The translations under genes and the position numbers were made by a program. Under the pieces are notes generated by a model. The model ran no database searches and had not been told where the DNA came from. It saw nothing but the letters and a program-made list of their open reading frames with translations. From positions 1-64,000 of the forward strand of contig DAISIK010000010.1 in the NCBI GenBank assembly GCA_036822055.1: 64,000 nt of DNA, read 5' to 3'. Shown here in pieces: positions 51,404 to 61,132 of the stretch. This stretch comes from DAISIK01 sp036822055 (GTDB lineage Bacteria > Verrucomicrobiota > Verrucomicrobiia > Opitutales > Puniceicoccaceae). Numbering within the stretch: position 1 is the stretch's first letter; every line of letters begins with the position of its first letter.

Positions 51404-53755
51404 ATGAGGAAGCAGGATACAAGTATTCAAGACGGGCGCTTGGTTGATTCCAAAGGGGAAGCATTGGCTTGGTCGATTGTTGAACGGTCTGAAAATCATC
51501 AGGATGTCCATCTCTACCTGACCAACTGCCTTTCCGTTATCAACGAGGCTTCTCTCGGTTTTTTCCTGGACGCTCCGCTTTGGCTCGAGTCTTTAGGTGC
51601 CATTGAGAAGGATGCTTCTGAAGAAGAGGTCCGAATCGCTGTCGAGATCGAATCTGACCTCCATCTTAGCCTTCGAGCTCAACCGCCAGCAGGTTTTCCC
51701 GTTCTTCCAATCCCCGATCAATTACCGACACCCATCAGCCGAGCTCTTCGTCTGGGAATAAGCAGTGTCCTTGACCGGGCAGAGTTGCACTGGCGAACTC
51801 AAATGGTCGAGGAAGCAGTTAGTGGAGATCAATCTCGACCTTTCGAGGGTGTTCTCAGGACCCTCGCCGAAGCTACTAACTCAGTGTTTGCCGGAATTGT
51901 AGTGCCCGCTTATCACGGTAAGCTGGAAGGGCTCTTCTTTGATTCTAGTAGCGAGGGCGAGGGCGAGGAATTTACTCCTTACACCATCGATAAGCCTCCT
52001 GAAGAGGACTGCTCTGGAGATCGCTGGCTCCCGCCCCACCGCAAATTGATTGGGACGGGCGAGACAAACTTTCTCCGCATCGGCCTGGATATTGCCGGAA
52101 TCGGAGAAGGTAGTCTCTTCGTTGCTTCTCGCCCGTCGAGTTATACCTGCATCGAATCCCGGCTGCTCTCTCGAACGGGCGACTGCCTCTCCCTTTTTGC
52201 CAAGGCCTACCGGGAGCGATCCGATTCCGCCCATCGGCTTAAAATGGTCCACTGTGAACAGACCGAACTCTTTAATAGTATCCCCGAAATCGTTTTAATC
52301 ACCGATCCAAAAACTGGAGACATCATCTTCGGAAATCAGGCATTCTACCACCGATGGTCTGCTGTGCCAAAAATTGGGGAAAGTCGGCAAATTGCTGATC
52401 CACACGCCCTCGATGGGCGGCATCCTCTCGGTGAAGCAAGTACTCAAACTCCCAGTTTGAACTCCAGCAGCTGGGAGTTCGAGAATCTGAACGATGGCCG
52501 ATGGTACCAATGCCTCGATCGATTACTCGTCTGGCACGATGAGAAAACGGTCCGGTTCCAACTGGCGATTGATATAACGGAAAGGGTCGCGCAACGGCGC
52601 CGCCTCCATCGCGAAATTGATCTCCTCGAAACCATTCTGGATATCAGTGCTCAAGGAGCGTGGACATATAATATCAAGACTGGACACGCGACCTACGACG
52701 CCCGCTGGAAAGCGATGCTCGGCTACTCTCCCGAGGATGAGTTGCCCAATGACATTTCCACCTGGAGGAACTTATGCCACCCGGAAGACCTTCCGGGTGC
52801 GCTCGATAAGCTTCGTCGCCATCTCAACTATGGCACCCCCTACGAAGTGGAGCTAAGGATGAGGCATCGGGATGACTTCTATGTCTGGATCATCGCTCGG
52901 GGTCGGGTGGTGGAACGGTCTCCCGAGGGTGAGCCAATCCAAATGGTAGGAACCCACCTGGACGTCTCGGAACAGAAACAACTTCAAGCAGAACTTGAGT
53001 CTGCTCGAGACTTGGCCAACGAAGCAAATTCAGCAAAAGATGAATTCATCGCGGTCATGAGTCACGAAATGCGCTCACCGCTTAACCCAATCATCGGCTT
53101 TACCGATCTCCTCAAGGAAGAATTAAAATCTCCTGAGCACCTCGAATACCTGAGGGCCATCAGCACAGCGAGCAGACGGCTCCAATCCCTGATTAACGAC
53201 GTGCTCCAGTATGCAAAACTGACCCATGCATCCTACCAAAATGAAATTAGTGATTGCTGCCTTCGAGACTTGGTCAGCGAGGTCTACGAGCAGATGTCGG
53301 GATGTACCAAAGGTAATCAATTCGTTCTAGAGTGGAGCCAAACGCCCGGCGGAGAGCCTGAAATCCATCCCGACCTTATTGTCAGAGGGTTCCTCAACGG
53401 AGCCCACCAGATTATGACAAACCTTTTGACCAATGCTTTCAAGTTTACGGAGGCCGGAAAGGTAGTGCTTCGCGCCGGTGTTAAAAGTGAAACTGCTGAT
53501 AAGCTCACCTTCATGGTAGCGGTCAGTGACACCGGCTGTGGGATTGCCCCGTCCGACATTGAGAAGATCTTTCTGCCCTTCGAGCAGGCGAAATTTTCCC
53601 TTGCCCGTCGCGGCGAAGGAGTTGGTCTGGGCCTCGCGATCATCAAAAAGATCCTCGATGCCATGGGGGGGAAGCTGGAGGTTGAGAGCAAAGTCGGAGT
53701 TGGAAGTAAATTCACGGTCACCATACCGCTTGAGAGGTTGCCATTGAATCTGTAG
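51404..53755 (+). CDS. PAS-domain sensor histidine kinase without membrane segments
   Basis: 783 residues, cytoplasmic. Residues 1-290 are a region I cannot assign, perhaps including a GAF-like domain (EGVLRTLAEATNSVFAGIVV). Two PAS domains follow: about 293-395 (IPEIVLITDPKTGDIIFGN) and 405-525 (WTYNIKTGHATYDARWKAMLG, with the HPEDL and WIIARG blocks of PAS_3). HisKA has the phosphoryl histidine in SHEMRSPLNP. The ATPase domain has TNAFKFTEAGKVVL, DTGCGIAPSD and GVGLGLAIIKKIL. No receiver domain and no response regulator gene adjacent, so it is an orphan kinase here. Confidence 0.9.
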   Translation: MRKQDTSIQDGRLVDSKGEALAWSIVERSENHQDVHLYLTNCLSVINEASLGFFLDAPLWLESLGAIEKDASEEEVRIAVEIESDLHLSLRAQPPAGFPVLPIPDQLPTPISRALRLGISSVLDRAELHWRTQMVEEAVSGDQSRPFEGVLRTLAEATNSVFAGIVVPAYHGKLEGLFFDSSSEGEGEEFTPYTIDKPPEEDCSGDRWLPPHRKLIGTGETNFLRIGLDIAGIGEGSLFVASRPSSYTCIESRLLSRTGDCLSLFAKAYRERSDSAHRLKMVHCEQTELFNSIPEIVLITDPKTGDIIFGNQAFYHRWSAVPKIGESRQIADPHALDGRHPLGEASTQTPSLNSSSWEFENLNDGRWYQCLDRLLVWHDEKTVRFQLAIDITERVAQRRRLHREIDLLETILDISAQGAWTYNIKTGHATYDARWKAMLGYSPEDELPNDISTWRNLCHPEDLPGALDKLRRHLNYGTPYEVELRMRHRDDFYVWIIARGRVVERSPEGEPIQMVGTHLDVSEQKQLQAELESARDLANEANSAKDEFIAVMSHEMRSPLNPIIGFTDLLKEELKSPEHLEYLRAISTASRRLQSLINDVLQYAKLTHASYQNEISDCCLRDLVSEVYEQMSGCTKGNQFVLEWSQTPGGEPEIHPDLIVRGFLNGAHQIMTNLLTNAFKFTEAGKVVLRAGVKSETADKLTFMVAVSDTGCGIAPSDIEKIFLPFEQAKFSLARRGEGVGLGLAIIKKILDAMGGKLEVESKVGVGSKFTVTIPLERLPLNL

Positions 53756-53882
53756 CCACCCGTGGCAACCTCGCTTCGCCTCGAGACGATTCGGGGTGCT
53801 CCCAGAGCCCGCGCAGTGGGGTCACCGTCGCGCCGAGGACTTTACTCGGGGAATGATTCGAGATCTCAGTCCTGGAGCTGGG

Positions 53883-55448
53883 TTACTGCAGGCGCACAGT
53901 AACGAATCCGTAGACGCCGTTTGACCAGACGTAGAGCCGGTTCAACCCATCGACGAGGCTCTTGTTGACATCAGCCGGGGTCCGTACGTCAGCGTTATTT
54001 ACCCGAGCAATCACCATTCCCTCCTGCAATCGGCTGTTCGCGATATTCCTCGCTGTGATGCTGGTCACAATAACCCCATCGATCCTGTCCGGGATCTCAA
54101 ACCGTTGCCTCAATTCAGCAGTGCTTTCACTCAAGGTTACGCCAGGAAGCCGACTTTCAGTTCGATTCAGCTCAGCCACCATTCCTGTGGCCCGATCCCC
54201 GAGTTCCACTTCGATCTCCATCTCCTGACCATCGCGGAAAATATTCAGCACAATCAAACTCCCCGGCTCCTTTAGGGCAATCGCCGTACGGAGTTCGGAT
54301 GCCGTCTTGATCTCTCGGCGGTCGACTTTGAGGATGATGTCACCGGCTTTCAACCCGGCCTTCTCCGCTGGGGTATCTGGCTCTACCTGCCGAACGATCG
54401 CCCCGGCCGTTGAATTGAATCCGAAAGATTCAGCCAAGTCTCGCGTGAGATCGTCCGGTAGCACACCGAGGTAGCCATAGAGCACCTCTCCGCTGGCGAT
54501 CAAACTTTCAACTACAGCCCGTGCCACATTGGCAGGGATAGCGAAACCAATGCCGATGTTTCCCCCGGAACCTGAGATAATCGCCGTATTGATCCCGATC
54601 ATGCGACCCTTCGCATCAACGAGTGGCCCTCCGGAGTTCCCCCGATTGATCGCTGCATCTGTCTGGATAAAGTCTTCAAAGCTCAGTTGGCGTTGAAACC
54701 GCCTCGAACTTAAAATCCCCAAATCGGTTCGCCCGGTTGCTGAGATAATTCCGCTCGTCACCGTCAGGCCAATGTTGAGGGGATTACCCACGGCGAAGAC
54801 CACGTCTCCTACCCTGCTCACATCGCTGTCCGCTATTGAGATGGAGGGAAAGGGGCGTGGGTCAGTGATCTTGAGGACCGCGATGTCCGTTGCGGGGTCT
54901 CTCCCCACCAACTCCGCAATGTATTCCCGACCATCGCTCAGGCGGACGCTGATTTCGTCTGCCGCCTCCCCGCTGCGACCCACCTCGGTTACGTGGTTGT
55001 TTGTGATGATGTAGCCCTCTGGAGAAATGATCACCCCGGAACCAACTCCCGACGGCTCCTTTCGCTCCTCTTCCTCAAAGTTTGGTCTGCTGCCTTCAGG
55101 CTCATTTGGAGGGAACCCATAGAACCGCCTGAAAAATTCTTCCATAGGGTCTGCCCGCCTGGAGCGCTGGTTCGGCGTCATCCGCACGATCCTCGAGGTG
55201 TAAACGGCAACCACGGTTGGGGTCACCTTCTCGAGCATATCAGCATAGGAGGTGACGAAGCCAACTTCGTTAGAAGAACCCGGAGGGGTCCGATCAATCG
55301 TCAGAGTCGGCTGCTCTCTCTGGGGTCCTTCCCCGTTCACCAGCACCAGCGGTCCGCCTTTCTGAACGAAGGCGACCGAAAGGATCGCAACGATGATCAC
55401 GACAAGTGAATAGGTGAGGGCTGATTTCATATTTGGTGTCATTGACAT
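53883..55448 (-). CDS. HtrA/Deg-family periplasmic serine protease
   Basis: 521 residues. An N-terminal membrane anchor or uncleaved signal (LTYSLVVIIVAILSVAFV). Trypsin-like domain with the catalytic triad visible as NNHVTEVG (His), ATDIAVLKI (Asp) and NRGNSGGPLVD (Ser). Two PDZ domains follow, the first with YGYLGVLPDDL and AEKAGLKAGDIIL, the second degenerate with RLQEGMVIARVNNADVR. It degrades or refolds damaged envelope proteins. Transcribed alone, with the prs gene 132 bases upstream on the same strand. DegP and DegQ cannot be told apart by eye. Confidence 0.95.
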   Translation of the reverse strand: MSMTPNMKSALTYSLVVIIVAILSVAFVQKGGPLVLVNGEGPQREQPTLTIDRTPPGSSNEVGFVTSYADMLEKVTPTVVAVYTSRIVRMTPNQRSRRADPMEEFFRRFYGFPPNEPEGSRPNFEEEERKEPSGVGSGVIISPEGYIITNNHVTEVGRSGEAADEISVRLSDGREYIAELVGRDPATDIAVLKITDPRPFPSISIADSDVSRVGDVVFAVGNPLNIGLTVTSGIISATGRTDLGILSSRRFQRQLSFEDFIQTDAAINRGNSGGPLVDAKGRMIGINTAIISGSGGNIGIGFAIPANVARAVVESLIASGEVLYGYLGVLPDDLTRDLAESFGFNSTAGAIVRQVEPDTPAEKAGLKAGDIILKVDRREIKTASELRTAIALKEPGSLIVLNIFRDGQEMEIEVELGDRATGMVAELNRTESRLPGVTLSESTAELRQRFEIPDRIDGVIVTSITARNIANSRLQEGMVIARVNNADVRTPADVNKSLVDGLNRLYVWSNGVYGFVTVRLQ

Positions 55449-55580
55449 TCGTTCTATCTTTGATGTTCCTCAAAGTCCTTAAGGAAGCAATTCAAGAACC
55501 AGTTCTCTTTGGCGGGCCAACCAGCTCTCCTACCTCAAGAGTAGAGTCAATTTCGCTGCTCACCCCCTTCACGGGTCCCC

Positions 55581-56531
55581 TCAAAAACCCTTGACCTTGA
55601 ATAGGGAGGTCACGCTGGAATTCCCGTGGATCCTCTGAATTGCCTCACCGAGCAGCGGTGCTACCGAGAGGACTTTCAACATTGGCAGGTTTCTCCTATC
55701 GACTGGGACGGTGTCCGTCACGATCAGTTCGTCTATCTCACTCGACTGGAGCCGCTCGTAGCCGGTTTCGTTAAGGGTACCATGGGTGACTGCCGCAAAA
55801 ACACGCCTCGCCCCACTGCTTTTGATGAGCTTGGCCGCAGCGCAAAGCGTGCCCGCCGTCTCCGTCATGTCATCGACGAGGAGGACATCGCAGTCTTGCA
55901 CTTCCCCAACAATGTTCATGGCCTCCACCGTCGAGGCATCTTTGCGACGCTTTGCGACAAATCCGAGGGGCCGCTTCAATAGCTCGGCATAGGCAGCGGC
56001 CATTTTCATCCCGCCGACATCCGGGGAAAAAACACTCAGGTTTGATGTATTCAAGGTCCTGAGATATTCAAAGATGATCGGAGATGCATAGAGGTGATCC
56101 ACGGGAATGTCGAAAAAGCCCTGGATCTGCTGGGCGTGTAAATCCACCGTGAGCACCCGGTGGGCCCCTGCGGCAACCAGCAGATTAGCTATCAACTTGG
56201 AGGTGATCGGGACCCGCGGTTGGTCCTTTCGGTCCTGCCGCGCGTAGCCATAGAACGGAATGACTGCCGTTATGCGAGAGGCCGAGGCCCTCCTTGCAGC
56301 GTCGATCATGATCAGAAGCTCCATGATGTGGTGGTTGGCAGGAGCACAACTCGCCTGAACAATGAACACATCATCCCCTCGGATATTTTCATCGAATTTT
56401 ACGAACGTTTCTCCGTCAGGAAACCGCGTAACGGTCACCTGCCCCACCTCAATGCCGATGTACTGGCAGATCTTCTGCACCAAAACCGGATTGGAGTTTC
56501 CTCCGAAGACTTTTAGCGCTGAATCCTTCAT
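55581..56531 (-). CDS. prs: Ribose-phosphate pyrophosphokinase
   Basis: 316 residues from the ATG at 56531, which shares one base with the lpxD stop (TGATG). Opens KVFGGNSNPVLV and has RFPDGETFVKF, the ATP-binding IPFYGYARQDRKDQPR and the PRPP loop LLVDDMTETAGTL. It makes phosphoribosyl pyrophosphate from ribose-5-phosphate and ATP for nucleotide, histidine and tryptophan synthesis. Coupling to lpxD is unusual; the pairing is not a known functional one, so it may simply reflect gene packing. Confidence 0.96.
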   Translation of the reverse strand: MKDSALKVFGGNSNPVLVQKICQYIGIEVGQVTVTRFPDGETFVKFDENIRGDDVFIVQASCAPANHHIMELLIMIDAARRASASRITAVIPFYGYARQDRKDQPRVPITSKLIANLLVAAGAHRVLTVDLHAQQIQGFFDIPVDHLYASPIIFEYLRTLNTSNLSVFSPDVGGMKMAAAYAELLKRPLGFVAKRRKDASTVEAMNIVGEVQDCDVLLVDDMTETAGTLCAAAKLIKSSGARRVFAAVTHGTLNETGYERLQSSEIDELIVTDTVPVDRRNLPMLKVLSVAPLLGEAIQRIHGNSSVTSLFKVKGF

Positions 56532-57586
56532 CAAACTTCAATCCTTTCTCTCATCGATGCCATCGCTTTTTCTACGGATGCGAGCCGCTCGAAAAACTCG
56601 GGTAGTCTTCGCTGCAAGGCAGCCAGGCGTTGGGCCAGATGGTAGTCCGTCGCAGGTATTCCCCGCACAAAACTCCCCGGAGCGAGGTCCTTGGACACCC
56701 CACTGAATCCACCGATTCGCGAATTGGCCCCAATTCGCAGGTGGCCCGCGATTCCTGTTTTGCCTCCCACTACCACATGGTCCTCAATCACCGTCGATCC
56801 GCTGATCCCAACCTGGGCGACAATGACGCAATTTCGCCCGATTAATACGTTGTGCCCGATCTGGACCAGGTTGTCTATTTTGGTTCCATCTCCGATCCGC
56901 GTGGAAGAAAAACGAGCGCGGTCGATCGTGGAATTTGCTCCGATCTCCACGTCGTTACCAACCACCACGTTCCCGATCTGGGGAATCTTTTCCAGGCGTT
57001 CCCCATTCTGCTCGTATCCAAACCCGTCCGATCCGATCACCACTCCAGCGTGCAAACGGACCCGCTCACCGATCTCACAGTGTTCGGCCACCGTAACCCT
57101 CGGCATCAAGACGCTATCGGCCCCAACTTTGCTGTTTTCCCCTAAATAAACATGGGAAGATAAAACTGCTCCCCTACCCACCTGCGCACCGCTTCCAATA
57201 TGGCAAAACGGACCCACCATAGCTTCTTCGTGGACTGAAGCATCGCGATCAATAAAAGCCGTTGGGTGGACGCCTGGCTCAGTCCGATGACCAGTCTTCC
57301 GTTCAATTGCAGCACAGATCCGGGCCAGGGCGAGAGATGGATTTGAAACCCGGTAGTAAATTTGTCCCGTGGCGGGTTCACCCTCAAAATCGAGGGGCAA
57401 AAAAATCACAGAGGCTCTCGAGCCTGCCACTTCGGAGCGGTAGCGGTCGTTCCCCAGAAACGATAGGTCGCCCTCCTTCGCCTCCCTCAACGTCGCAATT
57501 CCACCCACCGTACCTTTGAAGATGCCTGAAGAGATACCCTCCCCGGCGATCTTTAAACACTCTTCCGTCGTCAGGTGGAGCTGCAT
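56531..57586 (-). CDS. lpxD: UDP-3-O-(3-hydroxyacyl)glucosamine N-acyltransferase
   Basis: 351 residues. N-terminal uridine-binding domain (TLREAKEGDLSFLGNDRY), then a long left-handed beta-helix with repeats such as IGSGAQVGRGAVLSSHVYLG and IGHNVLIGRNCVIVAQVGISGS. The catalytic histidine region is DNLVQIGHNV, and a C-terminal helix ends YHLAQRLAALQRRLPEFF. It adds the second 3-hydroxyacyl chain during lipid A synthesis. The gene confirms an outer membrane with lipid A, along with lpxB at 62501. Its stop overlaps the prs start by one base. Confidence 0.95.
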   Translation of the reverse strand: MQLHLTTEECLKIAGEGISSGIFKGTVGGIATLREAKEGDLSFLGNDRYRSEVAGSRASVIFLPLDFEGEPATGQIYYRVSNPSLALARICAAIERKTGHRTEPGVHPTAFIDRDASVHEEAMVGPFCHIGSGAQVGRGAVLSSHVYLGENSKVGADSVLMPRVTVAEHCEIGERVRLHAGVVIGSDGFGYEQNGERLEKIPQIGNVVVGNDVEIGANSTIDRARFSSTRIGDGTKIDNLVQIGHNVLIGRNCVIVAQVGISGSTVIEDHVVVGGKTGIAGHLRIGANSRIGGFSGVSKDLAPGSFVRGIPATDYHLAQRLAALQRRLPEFFERLASVEKAMASMRERIEV

Positions 57587-57765
57587 GCGATTGAGGAGCC
57601 GTCGTTTACCATCATAAACCCGAGAACTTGTCAGAAAGCTTGGCTTTTGAACAGAAAAAGCTTCTCAAAAAAATTGATCCATCATGGTCGCCACTCGCTT
57701 CCATCTATCAACCAGCATCGCAGCCTGAAACACCCCGCGCCGTGACCTTCTCGGAGTTGCTCCGC

Positions 57766-58806
57766 TCAGCCTCCGATGTAGAACATCTCAATTTTGGGGT
57801 TTCCCAAAGTGTTCTCCTGACGGATCTCGGAGTATCGATCTGACCTCGCCCGCCAAAGCTTGGCCAAATGATGCCGCAAATCCTCATCGGAGGGATTCTT
57901 CTCTCGAAGAAATTGTCTCAGATCGTGGCCAGTGCTCGCGAAAAGACAGGTGTAGAGCTTGCCATCGGTCGAGAGCCTCAGTCGGGTACAGTTACCGCAG
58001 AAAGGCTGGGACACCGAGGTAATCAGGCCTATTTTTCCAGAACCATCCCGATGGCGGTAGGTCTTTGCTACCATCTGACTTGAAGAGAGGTCCTCTGCTT
58101 GCAGATCAAAGTCTTGCCGAAGAATCTCCAGTATTTCCTGCCCGGAAACCACTCGCTCCTTCGACCAGCCGTTGTGGTTTCCCACATCCATGAACTCGAT
58201 AAAACGAATCTCTACCCCGAGGGATTTCGCCATATGGGCCAAGGGCAGAATCTCACCCTCATTCACACAGCGTTCGACAACCGTGTTCAGCTTCACCCGC
58301 ATTCCCCATTGAAGGGCCGCTTTGATTCCGTCCAGAACCACCTGGGATCCGACCCCACGGCCATTAATCGTTCCGGTAAGCTCCGAATCGAGTGCATCCA
58401 AACTCACGGTCACGCGATCCAAACCCGCCCGATAAAGGTTTTCGGCCATTTCAGCGAGGCGCACCCCATTCGTCGTCAGTGCCAAATCTTCAATCCCTGG
58501 CATTGCCCTCAGGCTCTTCACGATCGACACCAGGTCAGGCCGCAGGAGAGGCTCCCCTCCAGTCAAGCGGACCTTGGTCACCCCGAGGTCAACCAGTGCC
58601 GCAACTGTGCGGGTCAATTCTTCGAACCCCAGCCACTCGCTTTTCCTCAGAAAAACATAGTCCGGCCCAAAAATCTCCTTTGGCATGCAGTAGGTGCAGC
58701 GCAGGTTGCAGCGATCAATCAGGGAGATCCTCAGGTCCCGTACCGGCCGCCCCATCTGGTCCAGTGTCTTCCTCGGTTGCTCCTTCACTCCAGGCTCTCC
58801 CATTCC
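57766..58806 (-). CDS. moaA: GTP 3',8-cyclase, molybdopterin pathway
   Basis: 346 residues from the ATG at 58806, which overlaps the upstream fusion gene by 22 bases; the longest frame starts 87 bases earlier, and 58755 is a later option. The radical SAM motif is CNLRCTYCMPKE. VRLTGGEPLLRPDL is the SAM GGEP motif. The second cluster cysteines are in FCGNCTRLRLSTDGKLYTCLF. It converts GTP to the 8-cyclic intermediate used by MoaC. The C-terminal double glycine (FYIGG) needed for activity is present. Last gene of the molybdopterin operon. Confidence 0.95.
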   Translation of the reverse strand, partial: GMGEPGVKEQPRKTLDQMGRPVRDLRISLIDRCNLRCTYCMPKEIFGPDYVFLRKSEWLGFEELTRTVAALVDLGVTKVRLTGGEPLLRPDLVSIVKSLRAMPGIEDLALTTNGVRLAEMAENLYRAGLDRVTVSLDALDSELTGTINGRGVGSQVVLDGIKAALQWGMRVKLNTVVERCVNEGEILPLAHMAKSLGVEIRFIEFMDVGNHNGWSKERVVSGQEILEILRQDFDLQAEDLSSSQMVAKTYRHRDGSGKIGLITSVSQPFCGNCTRLRLSTDGKLYTCLFASTGHDLRQFLREKNPSDEDLRHHLAKLWRARSDRYSEIRQENTLGNPKIEMFYIGG

Positions 58807-60275
58807 TTGATCGAACGCGTCCAGGCGTACCAGTTCTTCGGATACTTCACCTTTTCGAGCACTTTTCGGCTCCGCACCCCTCCCGCACAGCACAGGACCA
58901 CCGGTCCCTCAATCGAACTTTCCGTCAACTCTCCCCACCTCGCGGACGGAAAAAGAAGCATGCGCTCGAGGTCTACAGAAGCTATCTCCACTTCAGACGC
59001 TTCGCGAAGGTCAATTGTTGTTGCAAGTCTCTTCAGCCTCCGTGCCGTCTCTCCCGGATACAATAATCCGGTCACCGGCCTTGGCCATCCCTCTCCGCCC
59101 TGGCAAGCGCAGCCCTCCCGACGACTCCGTCGAATTTTCCACGTTTGACCGCTCAGAATGTCGACGTGGAGGGTCTCTGCCCCCAGGCGTCCCGGCAGTT
59201 TCAAGAGGATCTTGAGGACTTCCGTAGCCTGCAGCATTCCGAGCGTCCCCGGGGTTACCCCGAGGATGCCAGCCTCCGCACAATTGCAAACGGCTCCCGG
59301 AGGCGGTGCCTGGGGCCAGAGGCACCGGAAACAGCCATTTTCGGGCTGGCCTGGGTCAAAGACCTGGACTGCTCCATCCCACTGGTAAACCGACGCCTGG
59401 ACAAGGGGCACACCGGAGTTCCAGGCAAAGTCATGAACCAGATATTTACTCTCAAAATTATCGGTCCCCTCAACCGCCACGTCACAGTCCTTCAAAAGCC
59501 CGGGTAAATTCTCCGAGGTCGCCGGATCATTGATTGCCAGAATGCTTAGATTCGGATTCATCTGCCGGAGCCGTTCCCCGGCCACCGCCGCCTTGTATCG
59601 ACCCTCATCGGCTGGATTAAAAAGAATCTGGCGATGCAGATTGGACCGTTCGACCCGGTCGCCGTCGATGATGGTGAGGTGCCCTACTCCAGCCGCCGCC
59701 AAATACTGCAGTAGGGGACACCCGAGACCTCCGGCTCCGACGACCAAAACCCGCGCCCCAGCGAGCCGCTCCTGTCCCTCTCTTCCTACCGCCGATAGAG
59801 CAACCTGACGGCTGTAGATCGGGTCGTCTGCCACCGAGGGTGCTTCACTTTTGGATCCGGAACTGGCGTGGACCCAGACCACCGAACCATCTTCATACGC
59901 CTCCTGCTTCCAAACCGGTAGTCGCTCCTTAATCGTATCCATTATCCAACGACAAGCGAGAAAGGCCTCTTGGCGATGGGCGGCAGTCACTCCGATCCAG
60001 ATGGCACAATCGCCGATCGAGAGTCGACCGAAGCGGTGGACTCCGAGTGCTTCAATTATAGCAAAGCGGCGTTTGGCTTCCTCGAGAATCTGAGCGCCTT
60101 CCCGTTCCGCCATCACGGTGAAAGCCTCGTAGTGAAGATCCCGCACAGCCCTGCCCTCGTGGTGGTTCCGCACCCAGCCTTCGAACGAGACAAAGGCCCC
60201 CGCCGCCGCGTCTTTCAGCCTGGATCCCAACTCGATAGGATCGATGGGCGCCTTTTGGATCAGAAATTCGGCCAT
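58785..60275 (-). CDS. MoaE-MoeB-rhodanese fusion for molybdopterin sulfur transfer
   Basis: 496 residues from the ATG at 60275; a GTG at 60302 overlapping moaD is the alternative. Residues 1-140 are MoaE, the large subunit of molybdopterin synthase (GAFVSFEGWVRNHHEGR, then KERLPVWKQE with its lysines). Residues 150-390 are MoeB, the E1 that adenylates MoaD: VVGAGGLGCPLLQYL, DGDRVERSNLHRQ, the zinc pair CFRC, and the conserved cysteine in NCAEAGILG. Residues about 415-496 are a rhodanese domain with its active cysteine in CCAGGVRS (C463). A second zinc pair would be CACQ, shorter than the usual CXXC. One chain thus may carry MoaD activation, sulfur delivery and synthase activity. Confidence 0.9.
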   Translation of the reverse strand: MAEFLIQKAPIDPIELGSRLKDAAAGAFVSFEGWVRNHHEGRAVRDLHYEAFTVMAEREGAQILEEAKRRFAIIEALGVHRFGRLSIGDCAIWIGVTAAHRQEAFLACRWIMDTIKERLPVWKQEAYEDGSVVWVHASSGSKSEAPSVADDPIYSRQVALSAVGREGQERLAGARVLVVGAGGLGCPLLQYLAAAGVGHLTIIDGDRVERSNLHRQILFNPADEGRYKAAVAGERLRQMNPNLSILAINDPATSENLPGLLKDCDVAVEGTDNFESKYLVHDFAWNSGVPLVQASVYQWDGAVQVFDPGQPENGCFRCLWPQAPPPGAVCNCAEAGILGVTPGTLGMLQATEVLKILLKLPGRLGAETLHVDILSGQTWKIRRSRREGCACQGGEGWPRPVTGLLYPGETARRLKRLATTIDLREASEVEIASVDLERMLLFPSARWGELTESSIEGPVVLCCAGGVRSRKVLEKVKYPKNWYAWTRSIKEWESLE

Positions 60276-60294
60276 AGAGTCCGCTGACCGCCTC

Positions 60295-60540
60295 TTAACC
60301 ACCGGCCACCGGAGGAATGAATGCTAATTTCATGCCGTGCTTAAGCCGCAGGTCGAGCGAATGATAGGTATTCTCCCAGGCAACTTTGACCTGGGTAACC
60401 TCCAGGGTAAAACCGTACTTGGCCGCCAGCTCCTGGTAGAGCTCGGCAGCGTCCTCTGCCTCAGTTTCAAGAACCTCTTCGGAGCGCTGAGCCTGCTCCC
60501 GAAGGATTGCAAAGTAAAAAAGGGAGATCGTTTTACTCAT
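60295..60540 (-). CDS. moaD: Molybdopterin synthase small subunit
   Basis: 81 residues from the ATG at 60540 (MSKTISLFYFAILREQA); a TTG two codons upstream is unlikely. Ubiquitin-like beta-grasp fold ending in the required double glycine (FIPPVAGG), whose C-terminus is activated by MoeB and then carries sulfur as a thiocarboxylate. It sits 19 bases before the MoaE-MoeB fusion. Confidence 0.94.
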   Translation of the reverse strand: MSKTISLFYFAILREQAQRSEEVLETEAEDAAELYQELAAKYGFTLEVTQVKVAWENTYHSLDLRLKHGMKLAFIPPVAGG

Positions 60541-60640
60541 TTCCAAACCTGTTATTAAAAGTCTGCAATGTCCGCCCGATCAATCAACTTGGCAAGCCTC
60601 GCCCGCGAGTCGGCTCAAATCGGCAGCACCTCCACTGCCC

Positions 60641-61132
60641 TCATTCTCGACTGATCGTTCGCTTTCCCCCAACTTTCTCAAGCAACCGAACCCGCTCGAT
60701 CGTGATATCCGCACTGAGAGCCTTACACATGTCAATGATGGTCAGGGCCGCCACACTCACTCCCGTGAGGGCCTCCATCTCCACCCCGGTTTTGTGGCTT
60801 ACCCCAACCTCGCAGATCAGACGGAGCCCCTCATCCACTTCCTCTTTCGCAAACTTGCATCTTTCGATCGCCAGCGGATGGCAGAAGGGGATCAGTTCAG
60901 AGGTCTTTTTCACAGCTTGCGTGCCAGCGATCACAGCCGTCTGCCAGACACTTCCTTTGGCAGATTGCCATCCGCTTTGAGAAAGTGCGGCAAAAACTTC
61001 CGGGGGGAAGATGACCACCGCTTCAGCTTTAGCTATCCGAGTCGTCGGTGTCTTCGTGCTAATGTCGACCATCATCGGATCGCCCTTATCATCCAGATGA
61101 TTGAGGCCGGGGTTTTCAGTAGGTTTTTTCAT
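60641..61132 (-). CDS. moaC: Cyclic pyranopterin monophosphate synthase
   Basis: 163 residues from the ATG at 61132, which overlaps the moeA stop in ATGA; the longest frame adds 31 residues lying inside moeA. The N-terminal PMMVDISTKTPTTRIAKAEA, then GTQAVKKTSELIPFCHPL, then SHKTGVEMEALTGVSVAALTIIDMCKAL are the known MoaC blocks. It acts right after MoaA to form cyclic pyranopterin. Confidence 0.95.
   Translation of the reverse strand: MKKPTENPGLNHLDDKGDPMMVDISTKTPTTRIAKAEAVVIFPPEVFAALSQSGWQSAKGSVWQTAVIAGTQAVKKTSELIPFCHPLAIERCKFAKEEVDEGLRLICEVGVSHKTGVEMEALTGVSVAALTIIDMCKALSADITIERVRLLEKVGGKRTISRE

Noticed and set aside
57628..57843. 71-codon plus-strand frame between lpxD and moaA
   Set aside because: It runs antisense into the conserved 3' end of moaA for 78 bases and has no family features.
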